Source: a virus. From it: a DNA stretch of 64,000 bases. The notes beneath the pieces were generated by a model. It worked only from the letters and a program-made list of their open reading frames with translations. It was not told the origin of the DNA and did not search any database. Positions 41,602 to 49,924 of the stretch are shown here, in pieces; position 1 is the stretch's first letter; each line of letters starts with the position of its first letter. Position numbers and translations under genes: made by a program. The stretch covers positions 1-64,000 of the IMG/VR virus record IMGVR_UViG_3300042896_000283. One strand, written 5' to 3'.

Positions 41602-42187
41602 TAGTAAAGATTTAACAAATAAAACATTCAGTGATTTAACTGCACTATATGTTGTAGATAAACCTTCTACAGTAAACACTAAAAATAGAGGTGTTTGGTG
41701 GATGTGTAAATGCACATGCGGTAAAGAAAAAATTGTTTGTTCTACAGAATTAACTAGAAAAGATACAAAATCTTGTGGATGCATGAAAAAGTATTATAAT
41801 AACAAACTTTACAAAGGCGTTGGATTATTACCACAATCTGTATATAGTCATATTCAATGGGGAGCTAAAAAAAGAAATATAGAATTTAATGTAAGTAAAG
41901 AATATCTTTGGGAAAAATATGAAAGTCAAAAAGGTAAATGCTACTACACAGATCTTGATATAGATTTAAATACTAGAAATAATAAAAAGACAGCTTCTAT
42001 TGATAGAGTAGACTCTTCAAAAGGATATATCGAAGGAAATATTGTATGGGTACATAAAAATATAAATATAATGAAAAATGTTTTTTCTGAAAAAGAGTTT
42101 ATAAATTATTGTAAACTAATAGTAGATAAACATTGTCCTTATGATAAGAATGAAAAAGGAAATACATCACTTAGAACAAGTGAATAA
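41591..42187 (+). CDS. HNH homing endonuclease, zinc-ribbon type
   Basis: 198 residues. CKCTCGKE, SCGCMKK and a later KGKCYYTDLDI with ASIDRVDSSKGYIEGN form the zinc module and HNH core. Its C-terminus (KGNTSLRTSE) resembles that of the overlapped gene (KGNTELRKDAS), which hints that the insertion copied the 3' end. Confidence 0.82.
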   Translation: MHHNSKDLTNKTFSDLTALYVVDKPSTVNTKNRGVWWMCKCTCGKEKIVCSTELTRKDTKSCGCMKKYYNNKLYKGVGLLPQSVYSHIQWGAKKRNIEFNVSKEYLWEKYESQKGKCYYTDLDIDLNTRNNKKTASIDRVDSSKGYIEGNIVWVHKNINIMKNVFSEKEFINYCKLIVDKHCPYDKNEKGNTSLRTSE

Positions 42188-42218
42188 AAAGTTCTGTTCT
42201 GTTTTTTAATTGTTGAGA

Positions 42219-42246
42219 GAGCCCTGAAGAAATTTGGGGCTTTTTT
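42219..42246 (+). terminator. Intrinsic terminator
   Basis: AGCCC (42220-42224) pairs with GGGCT (42237-42241), followed by TTTTT. It separates the HNH gene from recA. Confidence 0.75.
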
Positions 42247-42356
42247 ATCCTCAATTAACTAACATTTTAGTTAGGTAAATGATGGAAGAAACCTGACATT
42301 TTACTTGGAAAAAACACAAAAAATCACTAACTTTAAACAATTAAAACAATTAAATA

Positions 42357-43451
42357 ATGGCAAAAAAAGCAGTAAGCAAAGAAACTAATAACAAGTTTCA
42401 AGAAGCAATGGACAAATTGAACAAGACTTATGGTGTTGGTTCAATATTAGCATTAGATTCTAAAGCAGGAGGAGATTATGATGTAATCAGTACAGGAAGT
42501 ATTGGTTTTGATCACATCACTCTTGGTGTAGGAGGATTTGTAAAGGGGAAACTCTATGAACTTATGGGCTGGGAGGGCACAGGTAAATCTACAATTTGTG
42601 GACATGCTGCAGCTGAATGTCAAAAAGCAGGTGGAACTGTTCTATATATAGATGGTGAGCATGCTGTTGATAAGAGCTATTTCAAGAAATTAGGTGTAGA
42701 TACAACTAAGATGTTGATTTCTCAACCATCATGTGGTGAGGAAGGTTTTAACATTGCAATGGAGATGATCAACACTGGAGAGATTGATCTTGTAATCATA
42801 GATAGTGATAGTTCACTTATACCTAAAAAGATGCTTGATGGTGATGTAGGAGACTCTACAATCGGTAGAAAAGCTTTATTGAATAGTAATGCTTATCCAA
42901 AGCTAAAAGGAGCTCTATCACAACATAATGTATGTGTAATAGTGATTAGTCAGTACAGAGAGAAGATTGGTGTTATGTTTGGTAATCCTACTACTACACA
43001 AGGTGGCCATGCTTTGAAATTCTACAGTGATGTAAGAATAGAAGTATCTAGAAGTTTAGCTAAAGATGGTGATGTAACTTATGGTAATATCACTAAGTTA
43101 AAAGCTATCAAGAATAAAATGTCTCCTCCATATAGAAAATCTGAATTTGAGATTGTTTATGGTAAAGGTATTGATAAACTTGATGAGATGATGGCTCTTC
43201 TTAATGAGTTTGAATTAGGACGTAAGTATGGTAAAACTATGACTGTAGATGGAGTTAAGTATGACTTAGAAGAATTCAAACAGTTGGTAGTTGATAATCC
43301 AGAGTTCTATGATGAACTAAGAGAAAAGATTATTGCCAAAATTAATGAAGCTGATCTTCCTATAGAAGAAGTAGAAGTTGAAGAAGACGTTGTTCTTCCT
43401 ACAGCTCCATGTTCTAATCATGGTTTATTTGATAATGATGAAGAGTTATGA
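42357..43451 (+). CDS. recA: RecA recombinase
   Basis: 364 residues. Walker A GWEGTGKST (variant of GPESSGKT), VLYIDGEHAVD, LVIIDSDSSL (Walker B), VIVISQYREKIG, TTQGGHALKF: all bacterial RecA landmarks in order. The C-terminus is acidic (EVEEDVV, DNDEEL). An untranslated leader of about 110 bases follows the terminator. Confidence 0.92.
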   Translation: MAKKAVSKETNNKFQEAMDKLNKTYGVGSILALDSKAGGDYDVISTGSIGFDHITLGVGGFVKGKLYELMGWEGTGKSTICGHAAAECQKAGGTVLYIDGEHAVDKSYFKKLGVDTTKMLISQPSCGEEGFNIAMEMINTGEIDLVIIDSDSSLIPKKMLDGDVGDSTIGRKALLNSNAYPKLKGALSQHNVCVIVISQYREKIGVMFGNPTTTQGGHALKFYSDVRIEVSRSLAKDGDVTYGNITKLKAIKNKMSPPYRKSEFEIVYGKGIDKLDEMMALLNEFELGRKYGKTMTVDGVKYDLEEFKQLVVDNPEFYDELREKIIAKINEADLPIEEVEVEEDVVLPTAPCSNHGLFDNDEEL

Positions 43452-43459
43452 TAAAATAA
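43448..43459 (+). pseudogene. Abandoned start of the dNMP kinase gene
   Basis: ATGATAAAATAA overlaps the recA stop by ATGA and encodes only MIK. The kinase now starts ATGATAATAGG at 44052. The shared first codons suggest this was its original start, separated by the HNH insertion. The match is short. Confidence 0.45.
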
Positions 43460-43470
43460 TTTAGTTTTAA

Positions 43471-43502
43471 TTTGCATTTTTAAATTTTTATATTTATCTT
43501 TG
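43471..43502 (+). promoter_or_regulatory. Consensus Bacteroidota promoter of the HNH module
   Basis: TTTG (43471-43474), 20 bases, TATCTTTG (43495-43502): a perfect match, 19 bases before the start codon. An inverted repeat TATATTTA/TAAATATA overlaps the -7 box. Confidence 0.75.
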
Positions 43503-43521
43503 AAACTTAAATATAAATATT

Positions 43522-44055
43522 ATGAAAGAAGAATGGAAAGACATAACTGGATATGAAGGATTATATCAAGTGTCTAGTTTAGGTAGAGTAAAAAGATTAA
43601 AAGGTAAATGTTTAGCAAAAGCGGGTAAGTATAGAAATATTTCTGAAAATATACTTACCGCTTTTCCTAATAAAACTAGGTATAATTATCTTTATATTAA
43701 TCTAAATAATAATGGTATAAAACAATTTAGAGTACATAGGTTAGTTGCTTTAGCTTTTATACCTAATTCTAATAATTTACCAGAAGTAAACCACATTGAT
43801 GGTAATAAAGAAAATAATTGTATAACAAATTTAGAATGGTGCACTAATCTAGAAAATATAAAACATTCTTATAAAATAGGAACTCATATAGTAAGAAAAA
43901 ATGATGATGCACCAAATACTAAATTAAATAGTAAACAAGTAATGGAAATAAGAAAAAAATTAAAAGAAGGTTCTTCAGGTAGAAGTTTATCTAAAGAATA
44001 TAACATGAGTGAAGGAATGATTTCATTAATAAAAAATAATAAATACTGGATATGA
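43522..44055 (+). CDS. HNH homing endonuclease (NUMOD4 type)
   Basis: 177 residues. EWKDITGYEGLYQVSSLGRV (NUMOD4), LPEVNHIDGNKENNCITNLE (HNH) and a terminal NUMOD1/HTH-like KEYNMSEGMISLIKN. Promoter upstream; stop in ATGA overlap with the kinase. Confidence 0.88.
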   Translation: MKEEWKDITGYEGLYQVSSLGRVKRLKGKCLAKAGKYRNISENILTAFPNKTRYNYLYINLNNNGIKQFRVHRLVALAFIPNSNNLPEVNHIDGNKENNCITNLEWCTNLENIKHSYKIGTHIVRKNDDAPNTKLNSKQVMEIRKKLKEGSSGRSLSKEYNMSEGMISLIKNNKYWI

Positions 44056-44711
44056 TAATAGGGGTAGGAGGAAAAATGGGTTCGGGTAAAAATACTGTAT
44101 GTGAGATCATACAAGGATTGTGTGCAACTAACAATGGGCCAGCATTTGAACAAAAAGCTTTTGCAGGGAAGCTAAAAGAAACAGCTTCCCTTCTTACTGG
44201 GATTCCTGTAGAGAAGTTTGAAGATCAAGAATTTAAGAAAACTAGTTTAGGTTCTGAGTGGAATAGACTTCTTTATGCGACATTAGATGATGAAAACCCT
44301 TTACTTTCTGTAATGTCTGTTAGAGAACTTCTACAAAAACTTGGTACAGAAGCAATGCGTGATGGATTACATGTAAATGTATGGATTAATGCTTTGTTTG
44401 CTGATTATAAACCAACAGATTCTAATTGGAATGACAGTTTGTTAAAACATAAACCAGAAAACATGTTGTATCCAAACTGGATTATTACAGACATGAGATT
44501 TCCTAATGAGATGGAAGCTGTTGTAGAAAAAGGTGGGCTTACTATTAAAGTAACAAGACCAGTTGAAAAAAGAAAAACAACTGCTAGATTACACCCTTCA
44601 GAAACAGCTCTGGATGATGCTAAGTTTGATTATGAAATTATCAATGATGGAACTATTGAAGATCTTGTAGAAAAAGTAAGAGAGATTTTAACTAAAGAAG
44701 CAATCATATGA
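44052..44711 (+). CDS. Deoxynucleoside monophosphate kinase
   Basis: 219 residues. P-loop GVGGKMGSGKNT at the N-terminus; LQKLGTEAMRDGLHVNVW and ITDMRFPNEMEAV match the T4 gp1-like dNMP kinase family. It makes dNDPs for replication. Confidence 0.8.
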   Translation: MIIGVGGKMGSGKNTVCEIIQGLCATNNGPAFEQKAFAGKLKETASLLTGIPVEKFEDQEFKKTSLGSEWNRLLYATLDDENPLLSVMSVRELLQKLGTEAMRDGLHVNVWINALFADYKPTDSNWNDSLLKHKPENMLYPNWIITDMRFPNEMEAVVEKGGLTIKVTRPVEKRKTTARLHPSETALDDAKFDYEIINDGTIEDLVEKVREILTKEAII

Positions 44712-45082
44712 ATCCAAGATTTGAACCAAAACATATATTAGCAATTGATTTTGATCTAACTATATGTATGAGTGATTATCCAGCCCTTGGTCCCATTAGA
44801 GATGGGGCTAAGGAGGCTATCACAAAACTATATGAAAAAGGATTTGGTATTGTTATCAATACATGTAGAGAAGGACATGCTTTATCTTATGCTATGCATT
44901 GGTTAAAAGAGAATCAAATTCCTTATCATTATGTTAATTGTAACTTTCCACATCTAATTGAATATTACAAAGCTGATTGTCGTAAGATTTCTGCAGACAT
45001 GTACATTGATGATAAAGGAGTTGAACCTCTTCCATCATGGAATAAAATTTATAAAATAATAAACAACAAATTTAAATTATGA
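44708..45082 (+). CDS. HAD-family hydrolase
   Basis: 124 residues. AIDFDLTIC (motif I; the second catalytic Asp is kept), VINTCREGH (motif II region), MYIDDKG (motif IV). Possibly a nucleotidase or polynucleotide 3'-phosphatase; substrate unknown. Confidence 0.7.
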   Translation: MNPRFEPKHILAIDFDLTICMSDYPALGPIRDGAKEAITKLYEKGFGIVINTCREGHALSYAMHWLKENQIPYHYVNCNFPHLIEYYKADCRKISADMYIDDKGVEPLPSWNKIYKIINNKFKL

Positions 45083-45387
45083 AAAGTTACAATGAATTAG
45101 AAGCTCTTGTTATAGCATGGGCAGAACAAAAAGGTATTCTACAAAATGGAACACCAAGAGCACAAGCAATGAAAACCTGGGAAGAAACAGATGAGTTAAT
45201 CACAGCTATCGAAAATGATGATAGAGAAGAAGTAATTGATGCTCTGGGTGATATACTAGTTACAATCATTATACAAGCAGAGATGCAAGGATTAAGCCTT
45301 ACAGAATGTTTGAATAGTGCTTACAATGTAATCTCTAAGCGTACAGGTAAGATGGTAGATGGTCAATTTGTAAAAGATGCAAAATAA
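45079..45387 (+). CDS. MazG-like nucleotide pyrophosphohydrolase
   Basis: 102 residues. KTWEETDELITAIEND and EVIDALGDILVTII show the ExxE...ExxD metal-binding helices of MazG. It may clear abnormal dNTPs or lower ppGpp. In one operon with the kinase and HAD genes. Confidence 0.75.
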   Translation: MKSYNELEALVIAWAEQKGILQNGTPRAQAMKTWEETDELITAIENDDREEVIDALGDILVTIIIQAEMQGLSLTECLNSAYNVISKRTGKMVDGQFVKDAK

Positions 45388-45571
45388 GCTATTCTTTACA
45401 TCAATAAATGATATATGTAAGAAATGTGGGGGGTATAAATTTGCCCCCTATAATTTTAATACATCAGCCACAATAAGACTATGTCATTGTACAAAGATCA
45501 CAAATTCTGAATTTACTGAATCACAAAAAAAGATTTTAGATGAAATGCAAAACATGCGGAAAAAATTGTGA
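45377..45571 (+). CDS. Small zinc-binding protein (64 aa)
   Basis: CKKCGGY and CHC form a zinc knuckle; the C-terminus is helical. Overlaps its neighbours at both ends. Confidence 0.5.
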   Translation: MQNKLFFTSINDICKKCGGYKFAPYNFNTSATIRLCHCTKITNSEFTESQKKILDEMQNMRKKL

Positions 45572-45935
45572 TGGAGAATATTGCTTTCAACATAAACAAA
45601 GAAAACCTTTAGCTCAAAGTAGGATGAAATCAACATTAACTCCTAAAAAAGGGATTAATGAACGAGTTATCATACAAAGAGAATTCTTTTTATCTATATG
45701 GAAGAAAAGAAAGCATTATTCAGAAGTAAGTGGTGACTATCTTGGATCTGAACCTATGAGTACATATTTTCATCATATACTAGCTAAAGAAAAATATCCT
45801 GAAGCTTGTTTAGATGAAGAAAATATTATACTTTTGACACTTGAAGAGCATTCTAATGTTGAAAATGATATGTATAGATATGACGAAGTTAATAAAAGAC
45901 GTGATAGTCTCAAAAATAAGTATTCTATACTTTGA
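45540..45935 (+). CDS. NinG-like HNH recombination nuclease
   Basis: 131 residues. CKTCGKNCDGEYC at the N-terminus; TYFHHILAKEKYPEACLDEENI and TLEEHSNVEN resemble HNH proteins annotated NinG/Rap. A housekeeping phage nuclease rather than a mobile one is likely, from context. Confidence 0.6.
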   Translation: MKCKTCGKNCDGEYCFQHKQRKPLAQSRMKSTLTPKKGINERVIIQREFFLSIWKKRKHYSEVSGDYLGSEPMSTYFHHILAKEKYPEACLDEENIILLTLEEHSNVENDMYRYDEVNKRRDSLKNKYSIL

Positions 45936-46021
45936 TGTACTTAATGGAGTTATAGAACAAAGTGTAAAAAATAATAGAAAAAATGCAATTAATAATGCAA
46001 CTAAAGTAAAATATAATAAAA

Positions 46022-46282
46022 ATGAAAGTAGAAGTGCTTAAATTTAGTGCCTCATGGTGTGGGCCTTGTAGAGTGTTAGCTCAAACACTAAAAGATGTTG
46101 ATGGAATAACCAACATTGACATAGAGAAAGATCAAGAAACAGCTAGAAAGTATGGAATCAGAAGTGTTCCAACTATGGTGTTTCTAAAGAATGGTAAAGA
46201 GGTACATAGACAATCTGGTAATATGCCATTGAAGATGTATGAAGATATTCTAAATGATCTAAAGTTCTCAAAAGAAATTTAA
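46022..46282 (+). CDS. Thioredoxin
   Basis: 86 residues. WCGPC active site at about 12-16 and cis-Pro loop SVPTMVF. It could reduce a ribonucleotide reductase or serve as a polymerase factor. An 86-base noncoding gap precedes it. Confidence 0.88.
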   Translation: MKVEVLKFSASWCGPCRVLAQTLKDVDGITNIDIEKDQETARKYGIRSVPTMVFLKNGKEVHRQSGNMPLKMYEDILNDLKFSKEI

Positions 46283-46300
46283 TAATTAAAACCAACAAAT

Positions 46301-46576
46301 ATGAACAATCAATTTATTTACACAGCTACAATAGCTGACAAGGAGTTTAAAGCTTCTTTAAATGTTAACAAGGTTATTAGAACCTTAGCTAATGAAGATG
46401 GATCTCTAATTGTCATTCTAGATGATTTCAATGAGAGAGTAACACAACAACCAGATATCGACATCAAGACTAACAAGATGAAGGGATTTAAGAGTGTTAG
46501 AGAAACAGTTCAATCAGAAATCCTATTGAATGTATCAGATGCAGAAAGATTTTTTAACTTAATAGAATACAAATAA
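46301..46576 (+). CDS. Hypothetical protein (91 aa)
   Basis: Mixed beta/alpha protein, no motif recognised. Confidence 0.55.
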   Translation: MNNQFIYTATIADKEFKASLNVNKVIRTLANEDGSLIVILDDFNERVTQQPDIDIKTNKMKGFKSVRETVQSEILLNVSDAERFFNLIEYK

Positions 46577-46580
46577 AACC

Positions 46581-46871
46581 ATGGCAACATTATTAGGAAA
46601 TCGCGTTTATTTAGAAATGCCCAAAAAAGAAGAAAGCAAACTTGTAGTAGATGATAACACAAAAGAAGCTTTACAAAAAGAACTACTTAAAAAAATGAGT
46701 AGATTGAAAATTCACTCTGTAGGAGATGCAATCATGAATCCTAACTTAGTAGTAGGAGCTGAAGTGTTGGTGGATCCATCTGCACTTAGAGATAAAACTC
46801 TAATCATTCCTTTATCAGATGTAGAAGATGTATTGTTAGTTTCTCCATTTGATATTATTCAAGTCTGGTAG
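46581..46871 (+). CDS. Possible GroES/gp31-like co-chaperonin
   Basis: 96 residues. NRVYLEMPKKEE, IMNPNLVVGAEVLVDP and LLVSPFDIIQVW follow the beta-barrel layout of GroES-type proteins. The mobile loop is not clear. Alternative: an unrelated small barrel. Confidence 0.4.
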   Translation: MATLLGNRVYLEMPKKEESKLVVDDNTKEALQKELLKKMSRLKIHSVGDAIMNPNLVVGAEVLVDPSALRDKTLIIPLSDVEDVLLVSPFDIIQVW

Positions 46872-47549
46872 ATGATATCAGTTCTTACCATAACTTACAA
46901 AAGACATCACCTTCTAGAAGAAGCTATTCAATCATTTTTGAATCAATCTTTTCTTTCAGAAGGTGAAATGGTAATTATTAATGATAACCCTGATGTAGAT
47001 TATATATATGATCACCCCAGGGTTAGAATTATTAATCATAAGGAAAGATTTCCATCTATAGCTGCTAAGCTTGAGTGGGGATATAGACAATGTAAATATG
47101 ATTACATCTATAGACTAGATGATGATGATCTTCTTACACCTTGGGCTCTTAATAATGCAAAGGCAGATATATTAGCTAATCCTGGATTTGAAATTTATAG
47201 AAGTGAAGGAATGTATTTCTTTATGAATAATAAGTTCGAGAAAGAAAGCTCTAATATAAACAATGGAAACATATATACCAAAGCTTATTTAGGTAGAATT
47301 ACATGGCCAGATAAGAGTGGTAATGAAGATGATGACATTACATTCCACCATGGTGGTACAATATATGAATCAAAGTTAAAACATACAATGATTTATAGAT
47401 GGGGAATGGGAACATTCCATATATCAGGATTAGGAATACAATCTAATCAAGTTATATTAGATCATGCAGATAAAGTGTTAGATGATACAAAAGGAGAAAT
47501 TATTCTTCATCCACATTTTAAACATGATTATTATAGTCAAATCAAATAA
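46872..47549 (+). CDS. Family 2 glycosyltransferase
   Basis: 225 residues. ISVLTITYKRHHLLEEAIQS at the N-terminus, MVIINDNP, and YIYRLDDDDLLTPWA (DxD metal site) show a GT-A fold. It may glycosylate phage proteins or DNA, or change host surface sugars. Confidence 0.8.
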   Translation: MISVLTITYKRHHLLEEAIQSFLNQSFLSEGEMVIINDNPDVDYIYDHPRVRIINHKERFPSIAAKLEWGYRQCKYDYIYRLDDDDLLTPWALNNAKADILANPGFEIYRSEGMYFFMNNKFEKESSNINNGNIYTKAYLGRITWPDKSGNEDDDITFHHGGTIYESKLKHTMIYRWGMGTFHISGLGIQSNQVILDHADKVLDDTKGEIILHPHFKHDYYSQIK

Positions 47550-47551
47550 AT

Positions 47552-47567
47552 ATTGTATATTTGCAAT
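47552..47567 (+). promoter_or_regulatory. Promoter box in short inverted repeat
   Basis: TATATTTG (47556-47563) lies between ATTG and CAAT. Only about 40 bases separate it from a terminator, so any transcript would be a very short RNA. It may be fortuitous. Confidence 0.3.
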
Positions 47568-47606
47568 GTGAAAAACAAATAAATGTTTGGTTAATATTGT
47601 TACAAT

Positions 47607-47639
47607 AAAAAAGCCCCTCTTAATAGAAGGGCTTTTTTT
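47607..47639. terminator. Bidirectional terminator between convergent operons
   Basis: A-run, AGCCC(C)TCT, TAAT, AGA(A)GGGCT, T-run: works in both directions. It separates the rightward genes from the leftward late block. Confidence 0.8.
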
Positions 47640-47814
47640 ATTTTGATAATTTCTTAGCTTTCATTGGTTGCTGAGCACTTTTTCTATTTCTAATCAGGTC
47701 AGCTTCTTTCATGTAGTTCCCACTAATAGGTTTAGGAGGAGCCACCTTTGGAGCCTTTCTTGGTGCTCCAGATTTCTTAGCTTTACCAGCTGTCATAGAT
47801 TTACTTGCAGCCAT
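47638..47814 (-). CDS. Small basic protein (58 aa)
   Basis: Starts MAASKSMTAGKAKKSGAP and ends KAKKLSK. Lys/Ala/Pro-rich. The last gene of the leftward block, with its stop in the terminator's T-run. Confidence 0.6.
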   Translation of the reverse strand: MAASKSMTAGKAKKSGAPRKAPKVAPPKPISGNYMKEADLIRNRKSAQQPMKAKKLSK

Positions 47815-48163
47815 ACTTGCATTTCTTTACAGAAGTTCCTGATTTAGCTTTCATTGCACCACCATTTTTCTTATATCCCATTTTATTTCTAACAGGTGTA
47901 GATAATTTTCCAAGACCAACTTTATCAGAAGGAACAGATTTTAAAGAAACACCAGTTTTAGCTTTTTTTACAGGACCACCATTTTTTCTAGTTAGATATT
48001 TAAAATCTTCAGGATGTTTTTTCTCATCTTCTTTTGAGATGACTACACCTACAGCTTTACCTTTGTTAGCTTTTGCATCTTTTATATCTGTAGGAGTTTT
48101 TTTAAAACTAGTTGATGTAGTTTTCTTAGCAGTAATTCCTGCTTGTGCTTTTTTAATTGCCAT
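47801..48163 (-). CDS. Lys/Gly-rich basic protein (120 aa)
   Basis: Repeats of K-x-G-G and KAKSGTSVKK. One of several consecutive very basic small proteins, perhaps packaged with the DNA. Confidence 0.6.
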   Translation of the reverse strand: MAIKKAQAGITAKKTTSTSFKKTPTDIKDAKANKGKAVGVVISKEDEKKHPEDFKYLTRKNGGPVKKAKTGVSLKSVPSDKVGLGKLSTPVRNKMGYKKNGGAMKAKSGTSVKKCKYGCK

Positions 48164-48230
48164 GATTACATTAATATATTGTTAGTATTAGTTGTTGGTA
48201 AATAACCAAAGAAGTTATTCAGTTTTTTTC

Positions 48231-48509
48231 TTAACAGTTCCATTTTCTCAAAGATTTATTGATTCTTGAATTAGGATCTTTTGCTGTCTTAGCACTTGTA
48301 AGCTTCTTCTTCATACCTGACATTCTACTACAAAATGACTTACGTCTTCCTGCAGCTTTACTTCCAGCTTTAAGTTTAGAAGGCTTAGTAGTTACAGCTG
48401 TCTTAAGTTTGCTTCCAGGATGTTGCTTTCTATATGAAGCCACTCCCTTAGCATTTAGACCACCAGAAGAATTCTTTCCTTCTTTCTTTTGCCATGCTGC
48501 TGTTGCCAT
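48231..48509 (-). CDS. DUF6321-like basic protein (92 aa)
   Basis: AAWQKKEGKNSSGGLNAKG, RRKSFCSRMSGMKKKL and DPNSRINKSLRKWNC are strongly conserved elements of a small protein family that I recall as DUF6321, common in aquatic phages. Role unknown. Confidence 0.75.
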   Translation of the reverse strand: MATAAWQKKEGKNSSGGLNAKGVASYRKQHPGSKLKTAVTTKPSKLKAGSKAAGRRKSFCSRMSGMKKKLTSAKTAKDPNSRINKSLRKWNC

Positions 48510-48790
48510 TATTTCTTAGATTTAGCTTTAATCTTTTTCTCTTGAACTAACATTTGTTTAGTAGGTTTCTTTCCAGATCCTTTATTAGCTCTTATGTTAT
48601 CCCATAATCCACGTTTAGATGTACTACCATCTGCACGTTTAATCATACCACCAGATTTTAATGTGCTTCCTTTAAAGGGGCCTTTCTTCTTGATTAAAGG
48701 ACCATTAGGAACAGGTGTTATCTTACCACCTTTACGTAATACACCAGGGCCTACATAAGCTGTAGCATTCTGAGGATTAAGCTTAGACAT
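48509..48790 (-). CDS. Basic conserved phage protein (93 aa)
   Basis: RADGSTSKRGLWDNIRANKG and GSGKKPTKQML recur in many Bacteroidota phages. Very Lys-rich. One-base overlap with its neighbours. Confidence 0.65.
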   Translation of the reverse strand: MSKLNPQNATAYVGPGVLRKGGKITPVPNGPLIKKKGPFKGSTLKSGGMIKRADGSTSKRGLWDNIRANKGSGKKPTKQMLVQEKKIKAKSKK

Positions 48791-49110
48791 TATTTCTTCT
48801 TAGCTATTTTACGAAGTGTGTGAGCAAGAGCTTTTCTTCGAGGAGTACAAGTTGCTTTAGTTTCAGGTGTACAATATCCTTTATGAGCAGGATTTATTGC
48901 TCCTTGAATCCAGTTTTTTTTTACTTTACCACCAGCTTTCATCTTTGTAGCACCAAGTTGTTTATCTTTTACAAGATGAGCTTTACCTTTTGCACCAGCT
49001 AATGTTTTCTTTTGTACTTTTGTGAATGCTCCATTAGGATCTACAGGACCCACTCGTTTGTTTGATGCTTTAAGTCCAGTTAGACTTCCACCTTTTGTTT
49101 TAGTTGCCAT
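48790..49110 (-). CDS. Basic conserved phage protein (106 aa)
   Basis: KNWIQGAINPAHKGYCTPET and CTPRRKALAHTLRKIAKKK are familiar conserved elements. A possible DNA-compacting virion protein; no direct proof. Confidence 0.65.
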   Translation of the reverse strand: MATKTKGGSLTGLKASNKRVGPVDPNGAFTKVQKKTLAGAKGKAHLVKDKQLGATKMKAGGKVKKNWIQGAINPAHKGYCTPETKATCTPRRKALAHTLRKIAKKK

Positions 49111-49300
49111 AGCGTTTAAATGTTATATTAGGTTTAATAATAAGATCCTTATGGGTATATTGCCATAATTCTCCTGTTTGATTAATTATTATTGTATAGA
49201 TGGTGTCTGTCTCATGACCATAATCAGTCACTAACCAAACAATCCCATCTCCCTTGGGTGTTATAACATCTATTCTATTCTTTGGTTCATATATTCTCAT
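49100..49300 (-). CDS. Hypothetical protein (66 aa)
   Basis: Beta-rich (GIVWLVTDYGHETDTIYTII), perhaps a small SH3-like or tudor-like barrel. No family assigned. Confidence 0.55.
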   Translation of the reverse strand: MRIYEPKNRIDVITPKGDGIVWLVTDYGHETDTIYTIIINQTGELWQYTHKDLIIKPNITFKRYGN

Positions 49301-49324
49301 AGAGAAGTGCTTTTGTTCGAGAAC

Positions 49325-49349
49325 ACCTGTTTTTCGTCACCCAACAGGT
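49325..49349 (-). repeat. 7-bp inverted repeat in an intergenic leader
   Basis: ACCTGTT (49325-49331) and AACAGGT (49343-49349) can form a hairpin between two leftward genes. No T-run follows, so a terminator is unlikely. Confidence 0.35.
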
Positions 49350-49356
49350 ATGTTAC

Positions 49357-49587
49357 TTATTCTGCTACTGGAGCTTCAACTTCTTTGATGATATCAGCTT
49401 CTACACCAGCTATCATTAATTTCTCAATCACTTCATTAGCTTTCATCATTAATTGGAAACGTGCTGCTTCTTCTGATGATAAATAAGCTCTAACTGTGTT
49501 AAGAATTAGACCAAAGTCTTGTCCTGAAATTTCAAATGTGTCTTCAGGAGTCCATGTGTACCTTTTAGCAGGATCATACTGTGCCAT
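49357..49587 (-). CDS. Hypothetical protein (76 aa)
   Basis: Starts with RYTWTPEDTFEISGQDFGLI; helical second half. Probable late protein of unknown function. Confidence 0.6.
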   Translation of the reverse strand: MAQYDPAKRYTWTPEDTFEISGQDFGLILNTVRAYLSSEEAARFQLMMKANEVIEKLMIAGVEADIIKEVEAPVAE

Positions 49588-49633
49588 AATTTAATTGGTT
49601 TTATTGTTTATAATCAGTAAAAGTAAATAATGT

Positions 49634-49924
49634 TTATGAATTATCCAAATTTATTTCAAATGTTATTACTGAACTTGTTTTAATTGATTTACTCATATCA
49701 ACTCTTATTTTAAACATATTACAAAACTTAAGTATTTCTTCTATAACCATATTATTATACTTAGGAAGACTACAAGCTATTCTGAATCTATATGATTCTA
49801 AAGTTTTAGTTATCTCTAAGCTACATAATTCATCAACAGAAGATATAATACCCTCCAAATGAGCAAGAAATGTTTCATCATTATCTTGCATCAATTTTGG
49901 AAAGTATTTTCTGTTTATTTCCAT
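49634..49924 (-). CDS. Hypothetical protein (96 aa)
   Basis: Helical, with two Cys. Overlaps the Dps-like gene by one base. No family recognised. Confidence 0.55.
   Translation of the reverse strand: MEINRKYFPKLMQDNDETFLAHLEGIISSVDELCSLEITKTLESYRFRIACSLPKYNNMVIEEILKFCNMFKIRVDMSKSIKTSSVITFEINLDNS

Noticed and set aside
42357-43451. Intein in RecA or in the polymerase
   Set aside because: Lengths and motif order of both proteins are normal and no Hint-type blocks are visible.
45841-46041. 66-codon frame between the NinG-like and thioredoxin genes
   Set aside because: Its first half is a shadow of the NinG-like gene and the rest is low-complexity Asn/Lys; no overlap pattern supports it.
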